Shown here: positions 42,691-51,086 of the stretch, one piece after another | Numbering within the stretch: the stretch's first letter is position 1 | Layout: every line of letters starts with the position of its first letter | Assembly (NCBI GenBank): GCA_964360255.1 | Contig: CAYHVK010000012.1 | Coordinates: forward strand, 1-64,000 | DNA length: 64,000 bases | Direction: 5' to 3' | Source of the DNA: CAYHVK01 sp964360255 | GTDB taxonomy: Bacteria; Bdellovibrionota; Bdellovibrionia; Bdellovibrionales; UBA1609 | Translations under genes and position numbers: made by a program | Notes under the pieces: model-generated | What the model was told of the DNA's origin: nothing | The model's input: the letters and a program-made list of their open reading frames with translations, nothing else | The model's database searches: none

Positions 42691-43376
42691 AATTCAATGG
42701 CGCGTAGAGCGCTTTCTGCGGTTGATGCAATTTCTCTTTGCGGAAAGGTCTTGATGACGGTTTCATAAAATAAAACAGCTTCATCGTGACGATCTTGCGA
42801 TTCAAAGACTTTAGCGGCTCGCAATAAAGCGTAACCTGTGAGCTCAAGCTCGGGGTAAAGGTCCACCATTCTATTCACATTTTGAACGACTTGGTCATAC
42901 TCTTGAAGCTGGTAATAAGATTCAACTGAGAAAAATAAAGCCTCTGGAATTTGCGCACTGTAAGGATGATTGCGAATGAGCTGACCAAAAAGTTTGGCGG
43001 CTTCCGGATACTTTTTATCTCTGAACCTTGCCTTGCCCTTTTCAAAAAGGTCTAAAGCTTTCATTTCTATAAGTGAGGTGGCCTTAGGTTTCTGAACAAC
43101 GCTTGCCAGCGAGCGAAGTTTGTAGCTAGCTTCGCCAGAACCTTTTTGCTTAACGGCTTCAGGCAATAGAGTCGCCACATACTGTTTGAATTCTAAAAAT
43201 TCATGACGATCAATTTCGTTGCGAAATTCTTTTTCTTTTACTTTTTCTTTGAGATGAGAAATCTCAGCGATGTATTTATCGGGGCGATTGAAATGCGCAC
43301 GCAACTCGGACTGCAAGTAAACAATACCTGCAGTTAAAATTAAACAATATGATAAAAACACACCGCTTTTCATCAT
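42687..43376 (-). CDS. TPR protein of the CpoB/YbgF type
   Basis: The 229-residue protein has one N-terminal hydrophobic segment (VFLSYCLILTAGIVYL), a short coiled coil (EISHLKEKVKEKEFRNEIDR) and three TPR-like repeats in the C-terminal 120 residues. This is the layout of CpoB, a periplasmic helper of cell-wall synthesis and the Tol system, but no Tol genes are nearby. It overlaps the next gene by four bases, and follows argS on the same strand. Confidence 0.72.
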   Translation of the reverse strand: MMKSGVFLSYCLILTAGIVYLQSELRAHFNRPDKYIAEISHLKEKVKEKEFRNEIDRHEFLEFKQYVATLLPEAVKQKGSGEASYKLRSLASVVQKPKATSLIEMKALDLFEKGKARFRDKKYPEAAKLFGQLIRNHPYSAQIPEALFFSVESYYQLQEYDQVVQNVNRMVDLYPELELTGYALLRAAKVFESQDRHDEAVLFYETVIKTFPQREIASTAESALRAIEL

Positions 43377-43458
43377 CTTAGCTATCGGCAGCTCAGGCGG
43401 TTCTCTCGAGGAGATCTCACTCGATCTCAGAGGTAAAAGGCAAAAACCCGACCTTTGT

Positions 43459-45174
43459 CTACATCTCTTCTGGCGCGGCGATATTAAGAACTTTAAGACC
43501 CTGTTTCAAAGTGACACGAGTGGCATTCACAAGCGCAATACGTGCTGGTGCCAGACTTTCATCACCCCCGATGATACGGTGGTTTTGATAAAATCTATTA
43601 AATATGGCGCAAACCTCTAGAAGATAATTGGCTATAATATTGGGCTTCATCTGCTGAAACGCATTTGAAAGTGCGAGTTCATATTCAAGAAGCTTCTTCA
43701 TCAACTCCACCTCTTCAGTGGAAGTGGGAGTGACGGCAAACGTCGTCGGCACTTCTTTGCCATATTTACGCAAAATACTCACGCAGCGCACGTGACAGTA
43801 TTGGACATAAGGTCCGCTGTCCCCGTCGAAACTTAAAGCACGATCCCAATCAAATTCAACATTCTTCACACGATCATTAACAAGATCGTTGAAGGTTATG
43901 GCCCCTACAGCGACCTGTTCTGCGGTGAGATCTAGATTTATAATATTGGGATTTTTAGCTCGAATAATATCTTTTACCAGCTCAACTGCTTGATTCAGAA
44001 CGTCTTTGAAGCGAATGATATTGCCCTTACGGCTTGAAATTTTCTCACCATCTTTGAAACGAATCATACCGAAACCTATGTGCTGACACTGATCGGCCCA
44101 TTCGTAACCCATTTTTTTCAAAACGGTGAAGACTTGCTTGAAATGGAAGTTCTGATCGATACCTACAACATATAAGTTCAAGTCCGACTTTAACTCTTCA
44201 TGACGGTAAAAAGCGCTGGCTAAATCACGAGTGGCGTAAAGCGAAGCCCCATCAGATTTACGAATCAAACAAGGCGCCATACCCTCAGCGGTCAAATCAA
44301 CAACCTGAGCGCCTTCGCTTTCTATTAAAAGATTCTTGGCCTGAAGACGCTTCACTACGTCGTCAAGACGATCATTATAGAAAGATTCCCCACGCACAAG
44401 GTCATGCTTTACACCTAAACGTTTCCAGATTTCATCGAAGTCTTTCATCGATATTTCGATAAACTTCTTCCAGAGCGCGGTGACTTCGGGGTCACCTTCT
44501 TCAAGCTTCTTAAAAGTGATGGCGCCTTCTTGCTCATATTCAGGGTGCGCTTCGACCTCTTGGTGAAACTTAACATAGAGGCCGTAAAGTGATTCAAATG
44601 CATTTTTATCAAATGGGAATTCGTGACCCCACTTTTTATAAGCCCAGGCGAGTTTGCCAAATTGTGAGCCCCAATCGCCTAAATGATTGAGACCAATCAC
44701 ATTGTAACCTTGAGTTTCAGCCAGGTTGCGAATGGCTTGACCAATGACCGTTGCACGCAAATGGCCTACATGCATAGGTTTTGCAACATTTGGTGATGAA
44801 TAATCGATAACGACTTTTTTGCCAGCACCTTTTTGGCCATAACCTAGGTGTGATTCGTTTTTTATTTGCTCATTTAAGTTCTTAAATAGAACCTCTGGCT
44901 TGAAATAAAAATTAATGAAGCCCGCCACTGGTTCCACTTTGTCGAGATAATCGAAATTTTTACCATTGAGCGCCGTGGCGAATTCAATAGCAATGAGCGG
45001 CGGCGCTTTTTTGAGCTCTTTTGCGAGCCAAAATACAGGAACGGAGAGATGCCCAAATTTTACATCTTTCGGAATCTCGAGGAGAGAAAGCACTTTCTCA
45101 GGAGAACATCCTAAAACTGGTGCAACATCGTTTGCTAATTTTGATCTGAGTAGAGTCAACATTTTTTTAAACAT
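43459..45174 (-). CDS. argS: Arginyl-tRNA synthetase
   Basis: ArgS charges tRNA-Arg. The 571-residue class I enzyme has the HIGH-type motif in PNVAKPMHVGHLRATVIG near residue 130 and the KMSKS-equivalent GEKISSRKGNII. The C-terminal anticodon domain is complete, ending NIAAPEEM. No ribosome site is obvious at ATG 45174; ATG four codons later is also possible. It is divergent from the HU gene with 115 bases between the starts. Confidence 0.95.
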   Translation of the reverse strand: MFKKMLTLLRSKLANDVAPVLGCSPEKVLSLLEIPKDVKFGHLSVPVFWLAKELKKAPPLIAIEFATALNGKNFDYLDKVEPVAGFINFYFKPEVLFKNLNEQIKNESHLGYGQKGAGKKVVIDYSSPNVAKPMHVGHLRATVIGQAIRNLAETQGYNVIGLNHLGDWGSQFGKLAWAYKKWGHEFPFDKNAFESLYGLYVKFHQEVEAHPEYEQEGAITFKKLEEGDPEVTALWKKFIEISMKDFDEIWKRLGVKHDLVRGESFYNDRLDDVVKRLQAKNLLIESEGAQVVDLTAEGMAPCLIRKSDGASLYATRDLASAFYRHEELKSDLNLYVVGIDQNFHFKQVFTVLKKMGYEWADQCQHIGFGMIRFKDGEKISSRKGNIIRFKDVLNQAVELVKDIIRAKNPNIINLDLTAEQVAVGAITFNDLVNDRVKNVEFDWDRALSFDGDSGPYVQYCHVRCVSILRKYGKEVPTTFAVTPTSTEEVELMKKLLEYELALSNAFQQMKPNIIANYLLEVCAIFNRFYQNHRIIGGDESLAPARIALVNATRVTLKQGLKVLNIAAPEEM

Positions 45175-45214
45175 AACAGAAAATTAAATTTTTTAAAAGA
45201 ACTCACATGAACCC

Positions 45215-45243
45215 TTGACCTGATTTTAGCTTTTCACTACTTT
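45215..45243 (+). promoter_or_regulatory. Sigma70-type promoter of the HU gene
   Basis: TTGACC and TACTTT are separated by exactly 17 bases, about 45 bases before the HU GTG start with its GGGAG site. Confidence 0.6.
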
Positions 45244-45289
45244 GCTCCCTCACTTTCAAAAATATTTTCTCGTGAAAAAGGGAGCAACT

Positions 45290-45622
45290 GTGAATAAAGC
45301 CGAACTCATCGACAAAGTTTCTAAAAAAACAAAATTTACTAAGACTCAATCTGAATTGGTTCTTGATGCAGCTATTGAAATCATTCAAAAATCAGTATCA
45401 TCTGGTGAGGAAGTAAAAATTGTTGGTTTCGGAACATTTGATCGTGCGGCTCGTAAACAACGCAATGGCCGTAACCCTAAGACTGGCTCTACTATTGTAA
45501 TCCCAGCGGTGCGTGTTCCTCGCTTCCGTCCAGGCAAAGAGTTCAAACACTTAGTAGACCCAGATGTTCACGCTCCAACTGCTGCTGTAGCTGCGGCTGC
45601 GGCGACTCAAGCCCACGTTTAA
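45290..45622 (+). CDS. HU-family DNA-binding protein
   Basis: HU proteins bend and compact DNA. From GTG 45290 the protein has 110 residues; GGGAG lies six bases upstream, and MNKAELIDKVSKKT is the normal HU beginning. The arm motif GRNPKTGSTIVIPA and RVPRFRPGKEFK are typical. After the usual end (about residue 90) there is an Ala-rich extension of 20 residues containing AAVAAAAATQ. HU versus IHF subunit cannot be settled from sequence alone, so no symbol is given. Confidence 0.93.
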   Translation: MNKAELIDKVSKKTKFTKTQSELVLDAAIEIIQKSVSSGEEVKIVGFGTFDRAARKQRNGRNPKTGSTIVIPAVRVPRFRPGKEFKHLVDPDVHAPTAAVAAAAATQAHV

Positions 45623-47287
45623 TTATTTCCACATAGATAGAGTGATAATTCGTTCTTTCAATCGACTCAGATCCTCTTTAGAGGATCTGAGTGCTTGAAG
45701 GCTCTGTGCAGCCTGATTGGCATCTTTGGCGCGAGCCGTAGCCCCTGCCTGATCAACAATTTTCTGTTTTAAAGATTTGAGCTCAAGCCAATTTTCTGCA
45801 TAAACGTAATTATTACGATTTCGGCTATTAATAGTTTTAAGAGTCTGACTGGTGATTCCGTTAAAACGCTTCTGCCATGAACGGAAATAATCACGCAGGG
45901 CAGAAGATTTATCTTTTAATACCCTCTGCTGCTTTAAAAAATCACCTAATTGCTCTTCAGCACGACTAGCCAACTTGATCAACTGAACACGCTCATTAAC
46001 CGACCAGTGAGTTAAACCTTTACGATGATTGTTCAACTCCCCCCGAAAATCTTTCTCTGAAGTCCTGACCTCAAGAGAGGCCTGAGACCTTAATCTTTCA
46101 TTCTCCCCTTCAAACTGAACCTGTACATCGTAAAAGCCGGCCCTGAGACTGTATTTTTTTAAGTCCACTTTGCGCTCATCTAAAGTTTTAAGTCGAATCT
46201 GCCTGTAATAACTGCGAGCTCCGATCACCGAACCGAGTCGTCCCACTATTTTTAAAGTCATTGGGTAGTGAGAACTCGCATTAGTTTGAATCTCAAGAAT
46301 TGGTTCAGCAGATTTATTTCCACGAACAACGGCTTTAATAGTCGATGGCGCTACATTCTTTTCAACTGGTGCTGCGACAACAGGGGCCTCAGGAGCTTTT
46401 TCAGGAAGCACTTCAACAACTGGCTCTTGTATGACTGGCGCCGCCTCTACTGGCTGCGGGGGTTGCAGAGAAGGTGCTGCCTGACGTGAAGACACCAGGT
46501 GCAGGGCTACATAATCTTGGTAAGAATTCCAGAATAAAGCGGTAATAGCCGAGCCCATAATTAAAAATAAAAAAGCCGTGCTGATGAGCCATTTTTGCGA
46601 AGGACTCATTTCTTGAAAACGATCCCAAATTGAAAGTCGACGGGCGAAAACATTGGTTTGCGTCACTTCCGGATCTACTTTTGGACGGGCCACTGGCTTC
46701 TTCGATTCTTTTTTCGCCTCTTTTTTAGGCACTTCTGCAGGAGCTTTTACTTTCTGTGTCAAATCGGGACCCACAGCTTCTGGGGGACGCTCTTCGCTCA
46801 TTGGCATCTTGGGTCGCTGTAAAATCTCAACATTGTCTAAAACTTCTTTTTGACTCAGCTTTGGCGAAGTCTTCGTCACCACATCTTCAGATGACATATC
46901 TGGAGCTTCGCCGTGAAATATTTCAAGCGCAGTAATTCGATACCACTCCTTCATTCCTTCACGCCAAGCGTAATCGGACCAAAGGACTTCTCCAGTCTTA
47001 AGCTTTCTTTTTACATCTGATGTTTTAAACGGGCCTTTTTGCTTGAAACTCTTGGTCTCTTTAACTTTTGAAAGAATGATCCATTCATCTTCATTGGTTG
47101 TATCAGGGCCATGAGCGAGCTGAAAATGCTCTCGCAGCGACTCAAATTCAGCCGCTGCACGCCAACGGTCCTCCCCTTCTTTAAATAGAAGGTCGAGCGG
47201 ACCGATATCACCCTTTTCGATGGCGCGAATCAGCGTCGCATCGGGAATAGGGCCCTCAGTCTTGCCTTTTTTCTGCAGATACCACAA
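45623..47287 (-). CDS. Membrane protein with two GYF_2-like domains
   Basis: The 554-residue protein begins with two GYF_2 (DUF4339) modules: WYLQKKGKTEGPIPDATL at residue 2 and a second at about residues 70-125 (KQKGPFKTSDVKRKLKTGEV then WREGMKEWYRI). A disordered Pro/Lys-rich stretch leads to one membrane helix near residues 230-250 (LISTAFLFLIMGSAITALFW), then a Pro/Ala-rich periplasmic linker, a beta region and a helical C-terminus. The start is TTG 47287 with AGGAG ten bases upstream. Function is unknown; GYF modules usually bind proline-rich peptides. Confidence 0.75.
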   Translation of the reverse strand: MWYLQKKGKTEGPIPDATLIRAIEKGDIGPLDLLFKEGEDRWRAAAEFESLREHFQLAHGPDTTNEDEWIILSKVKETKSFKQKGPFKTSDVKRKLKTGEVLWSDYAWREGMKEWYRITALEIFHGEAPDMSSEDVVTKTSPKLSQKEVLDNVEILQRPKMPMSEERPPEAVGPDLTQKVKAPAEVPKKEAKKESKKPVARPKVDPEVTQTNVFARRLSIWDRFQEMSPSQKWLISTAFLFLIMGSAITALFWNSYQDYVALHLVSSRQAAPSLQPPQPVEAAPVIQEPVVEVLPEKAPEAPVVAAPVEKNVAPSTIKAVVRGNKSAEPILEIQTNASSHYPMTLKIVGRLGSVIGARSYYRQIRLKTLDERKVDLKKYSLRAGFYDVQVQFEGENERLRSQASLEVRTSEKDFRGELNNHRKGLTHWSVNERVQLIKLASRAEEQLGDFLKQQRVLKDKSSALRDYFRSWQKRFNGITSQTLKTINSRNRNNYVYAENWLELKSLKQKIVDQAGATARAKDANQAAQSLQALRSSKEDLSRLKERIITLSMWK

Positions 47288-47310
47288 AGCTGTTAATCTC
47301 CTGTGCGTGT

Positions 47311-47339
47311 TTGACTTAAAAAGCGTAACACAGTTAGAT
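47311..47339 (+). promoter_or_regulatory. Sigma70-type promoter of the VKOR-DsbA gene
   Basis: TTGACT and TTAGAT are separated by 17 bases. The start would fall at the inverted repeat AATTGAC-CA-GTCAATT (47341-47356), which is well placed to act as an operator. Confidence 0.65.
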
Positions 47340-47340
47340 G

Positions 47341-47356
47341 AATTGACCAGTCAATT
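47341..47356. promoter_or_regulatory. Operator-like inverted repeat at the VKOR-DsbA transcription start
   Basis: AATTGAC and GTCAATT form seven-base arms around two bases, immediately after the -10 hexamer. Repressors often bind such sites; the binding protein is unknown. Confidence 0.5.
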
Positions 47357-47373
47357 TGAGTCTTGGAGGCATC

Positions 47374-48543
47374 ATGAAATTAAAGATTGCGATTTTACTT
47401 ACACTTATTGCCGTTGGCCTTCATGCTTATCTTACCCTTCACTATTATGACCTCAATTATGGTAGCACTTCTGGAGAAAGCGTCTGCAATGTGAGCGAAA
47501 AGTTCAATTGCGATTCGGTTTCAATGAGCCAGTATTCAACCTTACTCGGCGCCCCGCTTGCACTTTGGGGCGCAGCCACAAATATCATCCTACTTGTTCT
47601 TCTTGTAGGTTGGATGATCGGTTGGACAGATAATATTTCTCTTCTCTCGCGCTCAGCATTCGTGCTCAGCCTGCTTACGGTCAGCGCCTCCATTGTCATG
47701 GGAGTGGTTTCACTTTTATTTCTTAATTCCTACTGCCTGTTTTGTATAGGGGCCTATGTCGTTTCGTTTGTAACGGCTCCATTACTTTATCAAGAGCTGG
47801 ATGAAACTCCTGATCTAGTGAAAACAATTAAAAACTGGTTTGGGGCTCGAATTTATTTAGGTTTTATTGCCGCCATTCCGGCGCTTGTTTTTTTCGGTCA
47901 TCTTTCTATCTCTCGCCAACCCCAAACGGCCGCCATTCAAAAGCAAGCGGGTCTTTTTGTGAATCAATGGGCCCTAGCCTCAGTCAATGTTTTCGAGCAA
48001 GCACCAATGCTTGTTTTAGGTGACACCTCTGCGAAACCGAAAATGGTCATAACAGAATTTGCTGACTTCAGATGCCATCACTGCAAAAACGCGGCTCCTT
48101 CGCTTAAGGCTTTCGTCAAATCACGCAACGACGTGCAACTTCAATTTTTTGTCTTTCCGTTAGAAAAAGTCCCTGAAACAGATCCAGAAAACAAATGCAT
48201 CTCTTGTAACTTAGCTAAAGCTGTTGTTTGCACAGGCACTGACTCACAAAAAGGCTGGGGCATGCATGATAAAATTTTTGCAGCTCAAGAAGAAATCATT
48301 GGAATGTCGGCAGAGAAAGTGAATGGCAAAATGTCTGAGTTCGCTAAAGAACTCGGATTGAGCGAAACTGAGTTTGCCACTTGCTACAAAAGCGCTGAAA
48401 CTCATAGCCGTATTAAGGCCACTGCGCAAATGGGCGAAAAGGCTATGGTACAAAGCACTCCGACAATTTTTGTTAACGGTAAAAAGTTGGCGAATGGGCA
48501 GCTGTTGCCTGTCTTAGATGGCGTTTACAAAACTCTTAGGTAG
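47374..48543 (+). CDS. VKOR-DsbA fusion protein for disulfide formation
   Basis: The N-terminal half is a membrane vitamin K epoxide reductase-like domain with the loop pair C38/C46 and the active CxxC C121-L-F-C124 (NSYCLFCIG). The C-terminal half is a periplasmic thioredoxin/DsbA-like domain with C234-H-H-C237 (RCHHCKNA) and the cis-Pro segment TPTIFVNG. It would oxidise thiols of exported proteins and pass electrons to quinone within one polypeptide. GGAGG precedes ATG 47374. VKOR-thioredoxin fusions are known in other bacteria. Extra Cys in KCISCNLAKAVVC lie within the DsbA insert. Confidence 0.9.
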   Translation: MKLKIAILLTLIAVGLHAYLTLHYYDLNYGSTSGESVCNVSEKFNCDSVSMSQYSTLLGAPLALWGAATNIILLVLLVGWMIGWTDNISLLSRSAFVLSLLTVSASIVMGVVSLLFLNSYCLFCIGAYVVSFVTAPLLYQELDETPDLVKTIKNWFGARIYLGFIAAIPALVFFGHLSISRQPQTAAIQKQAGLFVNQWALASVNVFEQAPMLVLGDTSAKPKMVITEFADFRCHHCKNAAPSLKAFVKSRNDVQLQFFVFPLEKVPETDPENKCISCNLAKAVVCTGTDSQKGWGMHDKIFAAQEEIIGMSAEKVNGKMSEFAKELGLSETEFATCYKSAETHSRIKATAQMGEKAMVQSTPTIFVNGKKLANGQLLPVLDGVYKTLR

Positions 48544-48574
48544 TATAAACTTAAAGTATAACTTTAAGTTTATA
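48544..48574. terminator. AT-rich hairpin between converging genes
   Basis: Arms TATAAACTTAAAG and CTTTAAGTTTATA, 13 perfect base pairs, enclose the loop TATAA. The hairpin starts right after the VKOR-DsbA stop and covers the stop codon of the minus-strand gene. No long T run follows on either strand, so it is not a textbook terminator. Confidence 0.6.
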
Positions 48575-49148
48575 TATAAGAGATCAGCGCATTCCAGAGC
48601 TTGTCTGTAAAGTCATTGTAAACAACCATAAATGGCTGCCCCAGTGAACTATTGAAATCCATTAAGAAACTTGCAACTACACAAGCAATAACAACGTAAC
48701 AAATGATACGCAAAGCCCAAGCCGTTGAGCGCAAATCTTCTAAAGCACAGTCTTTTGCAATTCGCTCAATTTGTTTAACTGTCGCTTTAAGTTCTTCAAA
48801 GTGAGCGATTACATGATCCAGCATTTCTTGTTGGCGAGATACGTTCAATGTGGCTAAGCCCGGAAGATTTCTCTTCGCTTCAATAGCTTCAATAAGGCCT
48901 TTGCAGTGACTCACTAAAGCTGTCGCTCGCACCGCGAAACTAGGGAAATGACTTTTAAGTTGAACATAGCGATCTAAATCTGCGACGGCACTTTCATATT
49001 CAGCTTTTACAACAGCAACTAGAACGACATGCTTTAAACTGTCGATTTTACCAAAAGATTGATTCGCAAGTTTCTGCGAAATCGACCTCTGAATAATTAA
49101 CTCTTTTTCTTTCTCTAGCTTGCTATAATCCACACTTTTAGCTGCCAC
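48570..49148 (-). CDS. Helical protein with a C-terminal membrane segment, unknown
   Basis: The 192-residue protein is mainly helical and soluble to about residue 145 and then has one membrane segment (IICYVVIACVVASFLM) followed by 25 residues. It may be tail-anchored in the inner membrane. GTG 49148 is preceded by GGGGG. I do not recognise a family. It lies back to back with a coiled-coil gene (49285) across a 136-base divergent gap. Confidence 0.68.
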   Translation of the reverse strand: MAAKSVDYSKLEKEKELIIQRSISQKLANQSFGKIDSLKHVVLVAVVKAEYESAVADLDRYVQLKSHFPSFAVRATALVSHCKGLIEAIEAKRNLPGLATLNVSRQQEMLDHVIAHFEELKATVKQIERIAKDCALEDLRSTAWALRIICYVVIACVVASFLMDFNSSLGQPFMVVYNDFTDKLWNALISYI

Positions 49149-49284
49149 TTGATTGCCCCCGGTCTTAAGTTCTCATCGGAAGACTTAGGTCCAGGATTAA
49201 CCATAACGCGGCGCGAACGGGTCAGATTTTTGACAGAAAGTGTATTTTTCTGAAACACTTTAGTCATACCAAGGAGTGGTAGCA

Positions 49285-50475
49285 ATGAAAGAAGGATCTT
49301 TCCAGTCGGAGATAAAAGGTATTGATTTTACCTCGAGCCAGTCGGACGACTGGAAACTCGATAATGTTCCCCTACCTAACCAAGTACCAGTGGGGCTCGA
49401 CTTCTCACAAATCCCGCAAAATATTATTAAATCTGGAGTTGTAGACGCCCTTATCAGCCAAAACGATGATTTGATGTCTCGTCTTGGAGTTGCAATTCGT
49501 CGCGTAGCTCTACTTGAAGAAAAAGTGAGCGATGCACGCAACGAAACAGATCGCTATCGTTCACAATACGAAAATTTGAATGACCAACTTTTAGTTTTAA
49601 AAGAAAAAAGCCGCTCACTCTATGAGCGTAAAGATCGCGAAGAGGGTGAATATCTTTCTTTGAAAGATCAAATTCGTCTTCTTGAAATTCGTTACGGCGA
49701 ACTTTATTCACAGTCACAAAACAAAGAAGCGCAACTGCTTAAGCAATTCGAAAATGAAGTGAAAGAATTGAATCGTCTTAAGCGCTACCGCACCCGCGTC
49801 AACCGCGCCGCTGTGGGCCTTAAAAAATCGGCCAATGAAAAGTGGCAAGCCGAAGTGAAATTCGCCCAAAGCGAAAAGACACAAGAGAGCCTGCGTATTT
49901 CTTTAAATGAGTCGGCTCAGTACATTCAAGAACTCACTAAAGAGCATAAACTTCAAACACAGAAAATGATCGAGCAGTATGAGACCCGCATCACTGACTT
50001 TAAAACTAAACTCAATGAAGTGACTCAGCAGAACGAAAACCTTGGTGAAAAAATGCATCAGTTCGATTCTTTAATCGAAGAGAAAATGCGTTTAGAGAAT
50101 CAAGTGATCCTGCTTGAGCGTCGCGAGCAAGAAGAAAAAGTTCGCACTGCAGCTGAAGTCTCTGACTTACAAAAAGCTTTAGCTCGTTACCGTAATGAAG
50201 CCAAAGAACTCGCTATGGAACTTGATGCGGCGACCACTGAGCTTTCAGCAACAAAGACTGAATTCGCACAAGTGTCGACGGATAAGAAAGCTTTAGAAGA
50301 GCAAGTGGACAACCTTCAAGTACTCTGGAGAAATCAACAACTTCAAATTGAAAAGTCACAAGAGAAGGTCAGCTCCCTACAGAAGCTCAACCAAGAGCTT
50401 TCCGTGGCCATCAACCAATATCGTCGCGACATCCGCGAACTCAAGCAGAACGCCGACACCGAAGCTCACGGTTAA
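49285..50475 (+). CDS. Coiled-coil protein, unknown
   Basis: The 396-residue protein has a non-helical start (FQSEIKGIDFTSSQSDDW) and then coiled coil from about residue 60 to near the end, rich in Glu, Lys and Gln. No membrane segment or signal peptide. AAGGAG precedes ATG 49285, giving a clear start. A TTGACA hexamer at 49230-49235 and a hairpin (AAAGTGT / ACACTTT) lie upstream, but I cannot match a -10. It could be a polar scaffold or septal protein; nothing proves that. Confidence 0.72.
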   Translation: MKEGSFQSEIKGIDFTSSQSDDWKLDNVPLPNQVPVGLDFSQIPQNIIKSGVVDALISQNDDLMSRLGVAIRRVALLEEKVSDARNETDRYRSQYENLNDQLLVLKEKSRSLYERKDREEGEYLSLKDQIRLLEIRYGELYSQSQNKEAQLLKQFENEVKELNRLKRYRTRVNRAAVGLKKSANEKWQAEVKFAQSEKTQESLRISLNESAQYIQELTKEHKLQTQKMIEQYETRITDFKTKLNEVTQQNENLGEKMHQFDSLIEEKMRLENQVILLERREQEEKVRTAAEVSDLQKALARYRNEAKELAMELDAATTELSATKTEFAQVSTDKKALEEQVDNLQVLWRNQQLQIEKSQEKVSSLQKLNQELSVAINQYRRDIRELKQNADTEAHG

Positions 50476-50479
50476 TACC

Positions 50480-50496
50480 GACGGCTACTCGCCGTC
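50480..50496. terminator. Short hairpin between converging coiled-coil and STAS genes
   Basis: GACGGC and GCCGTC pair around TACTC. The hairpin overlaps the end of the STAS coding region, including its stop at 50485. The plus-strand tail is TTCTTCC, so termination strength is doubtful. Confidence 0.45.
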
Positions 50497-50922
50497 TTCT
50501 TCCATTGGGTAATCGAGACCGAAGGCTTTCACACGGCGAATGATGCCCTCTGGGCCCTTCGCACGCTTCTCAGCTTCCGTCATAAATTGAGCAAAGATAA
50601 ACGCATTATGTGCTTTCTCTTCGCTCTCGTAGACTTCGATTTGTGCCAGATCACCCGTTTCAAAGAGACGAACAAAGTCTTTTTGGGCGGCACAAATTTT
50701 TACATTCTTGCCAAGATTGGTTTTCATATCTTTTAAAAGATCAAGAAACGGAGTGAGTCCGCTCGAGCCCACGAAGTTCAAAGCTTCGAGATTAAAAATC
50801 ACTTTTTTATCGGTAAAAATTTGGCGGCAACGCACACGAAGTGCATCTGCACTTTCGAAATCGAGTTGCCCAGCTAAAGAGACAACATAAATTCCGTCAC
50901 GGGCTTCAACTTTTGCTTCCAT
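50485..50922 (-). CDS. STAS-domain protein (anti-sigma factor antagonist type)
   Basis: STAS proteins relay signals by reversible phosphorylation on a Ser in partner-switching systems. Residues about 5-100 form a STAS fold with LSGQ-type start (VVSLAGQLDFESADAL) and the conserved Ser in NFVGSSGLTPFLDLL. A 45-residue acidic extension follows. GAGGTG precedes the ATG. No anti-sigma kinase or sigma factor gene is adjacent, so its partner must be elsewhere. Confidence 0.85.
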   Translation of the reverse strand: MEAKVEARDGIYVVSLAGQLDFESADALRVRCRQIFTDKKVIFNLEALNFVGSSGLTPFLDLLKDMKTNLGKNVKICAAQKDFVRLFETGDLAQIEVYESEEKAHNAFIFAQFMTEAEKRAKGPEGIIRRVKAFGLDYPMEEDGE

Positions 50923-51086
50923 AATTCACCTCATGGGACGCAAGACTTTGATCTTGAAAGTCTTTGATTTGTACTTTCAGTTTAATCTGAATTTTTTAGA
51001 ATTATCAGTCCAGATTCTAAAGGCAGCTTGTCATTACGAGTGGTTTTTTCTAAGCTGAATGAGCTCTTATAAAAGGCCAGTACAAA

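Noticed and set aside
49230..49260. A promoter starting at the perfect TTGACA for the 49285 coiled-coil gene
   Set aside because: No acceptable -10 hexamer lies at 16-18 bases; the region instead forms a small hairpin.
50465..50500. Relation of the GACGGC-TACTC-GCCGTC hairpin to the repeats at 9955-10032
   Set aside because: Only TACTCGCC is shared; the loop and flanks differ, so common origin is not supported.
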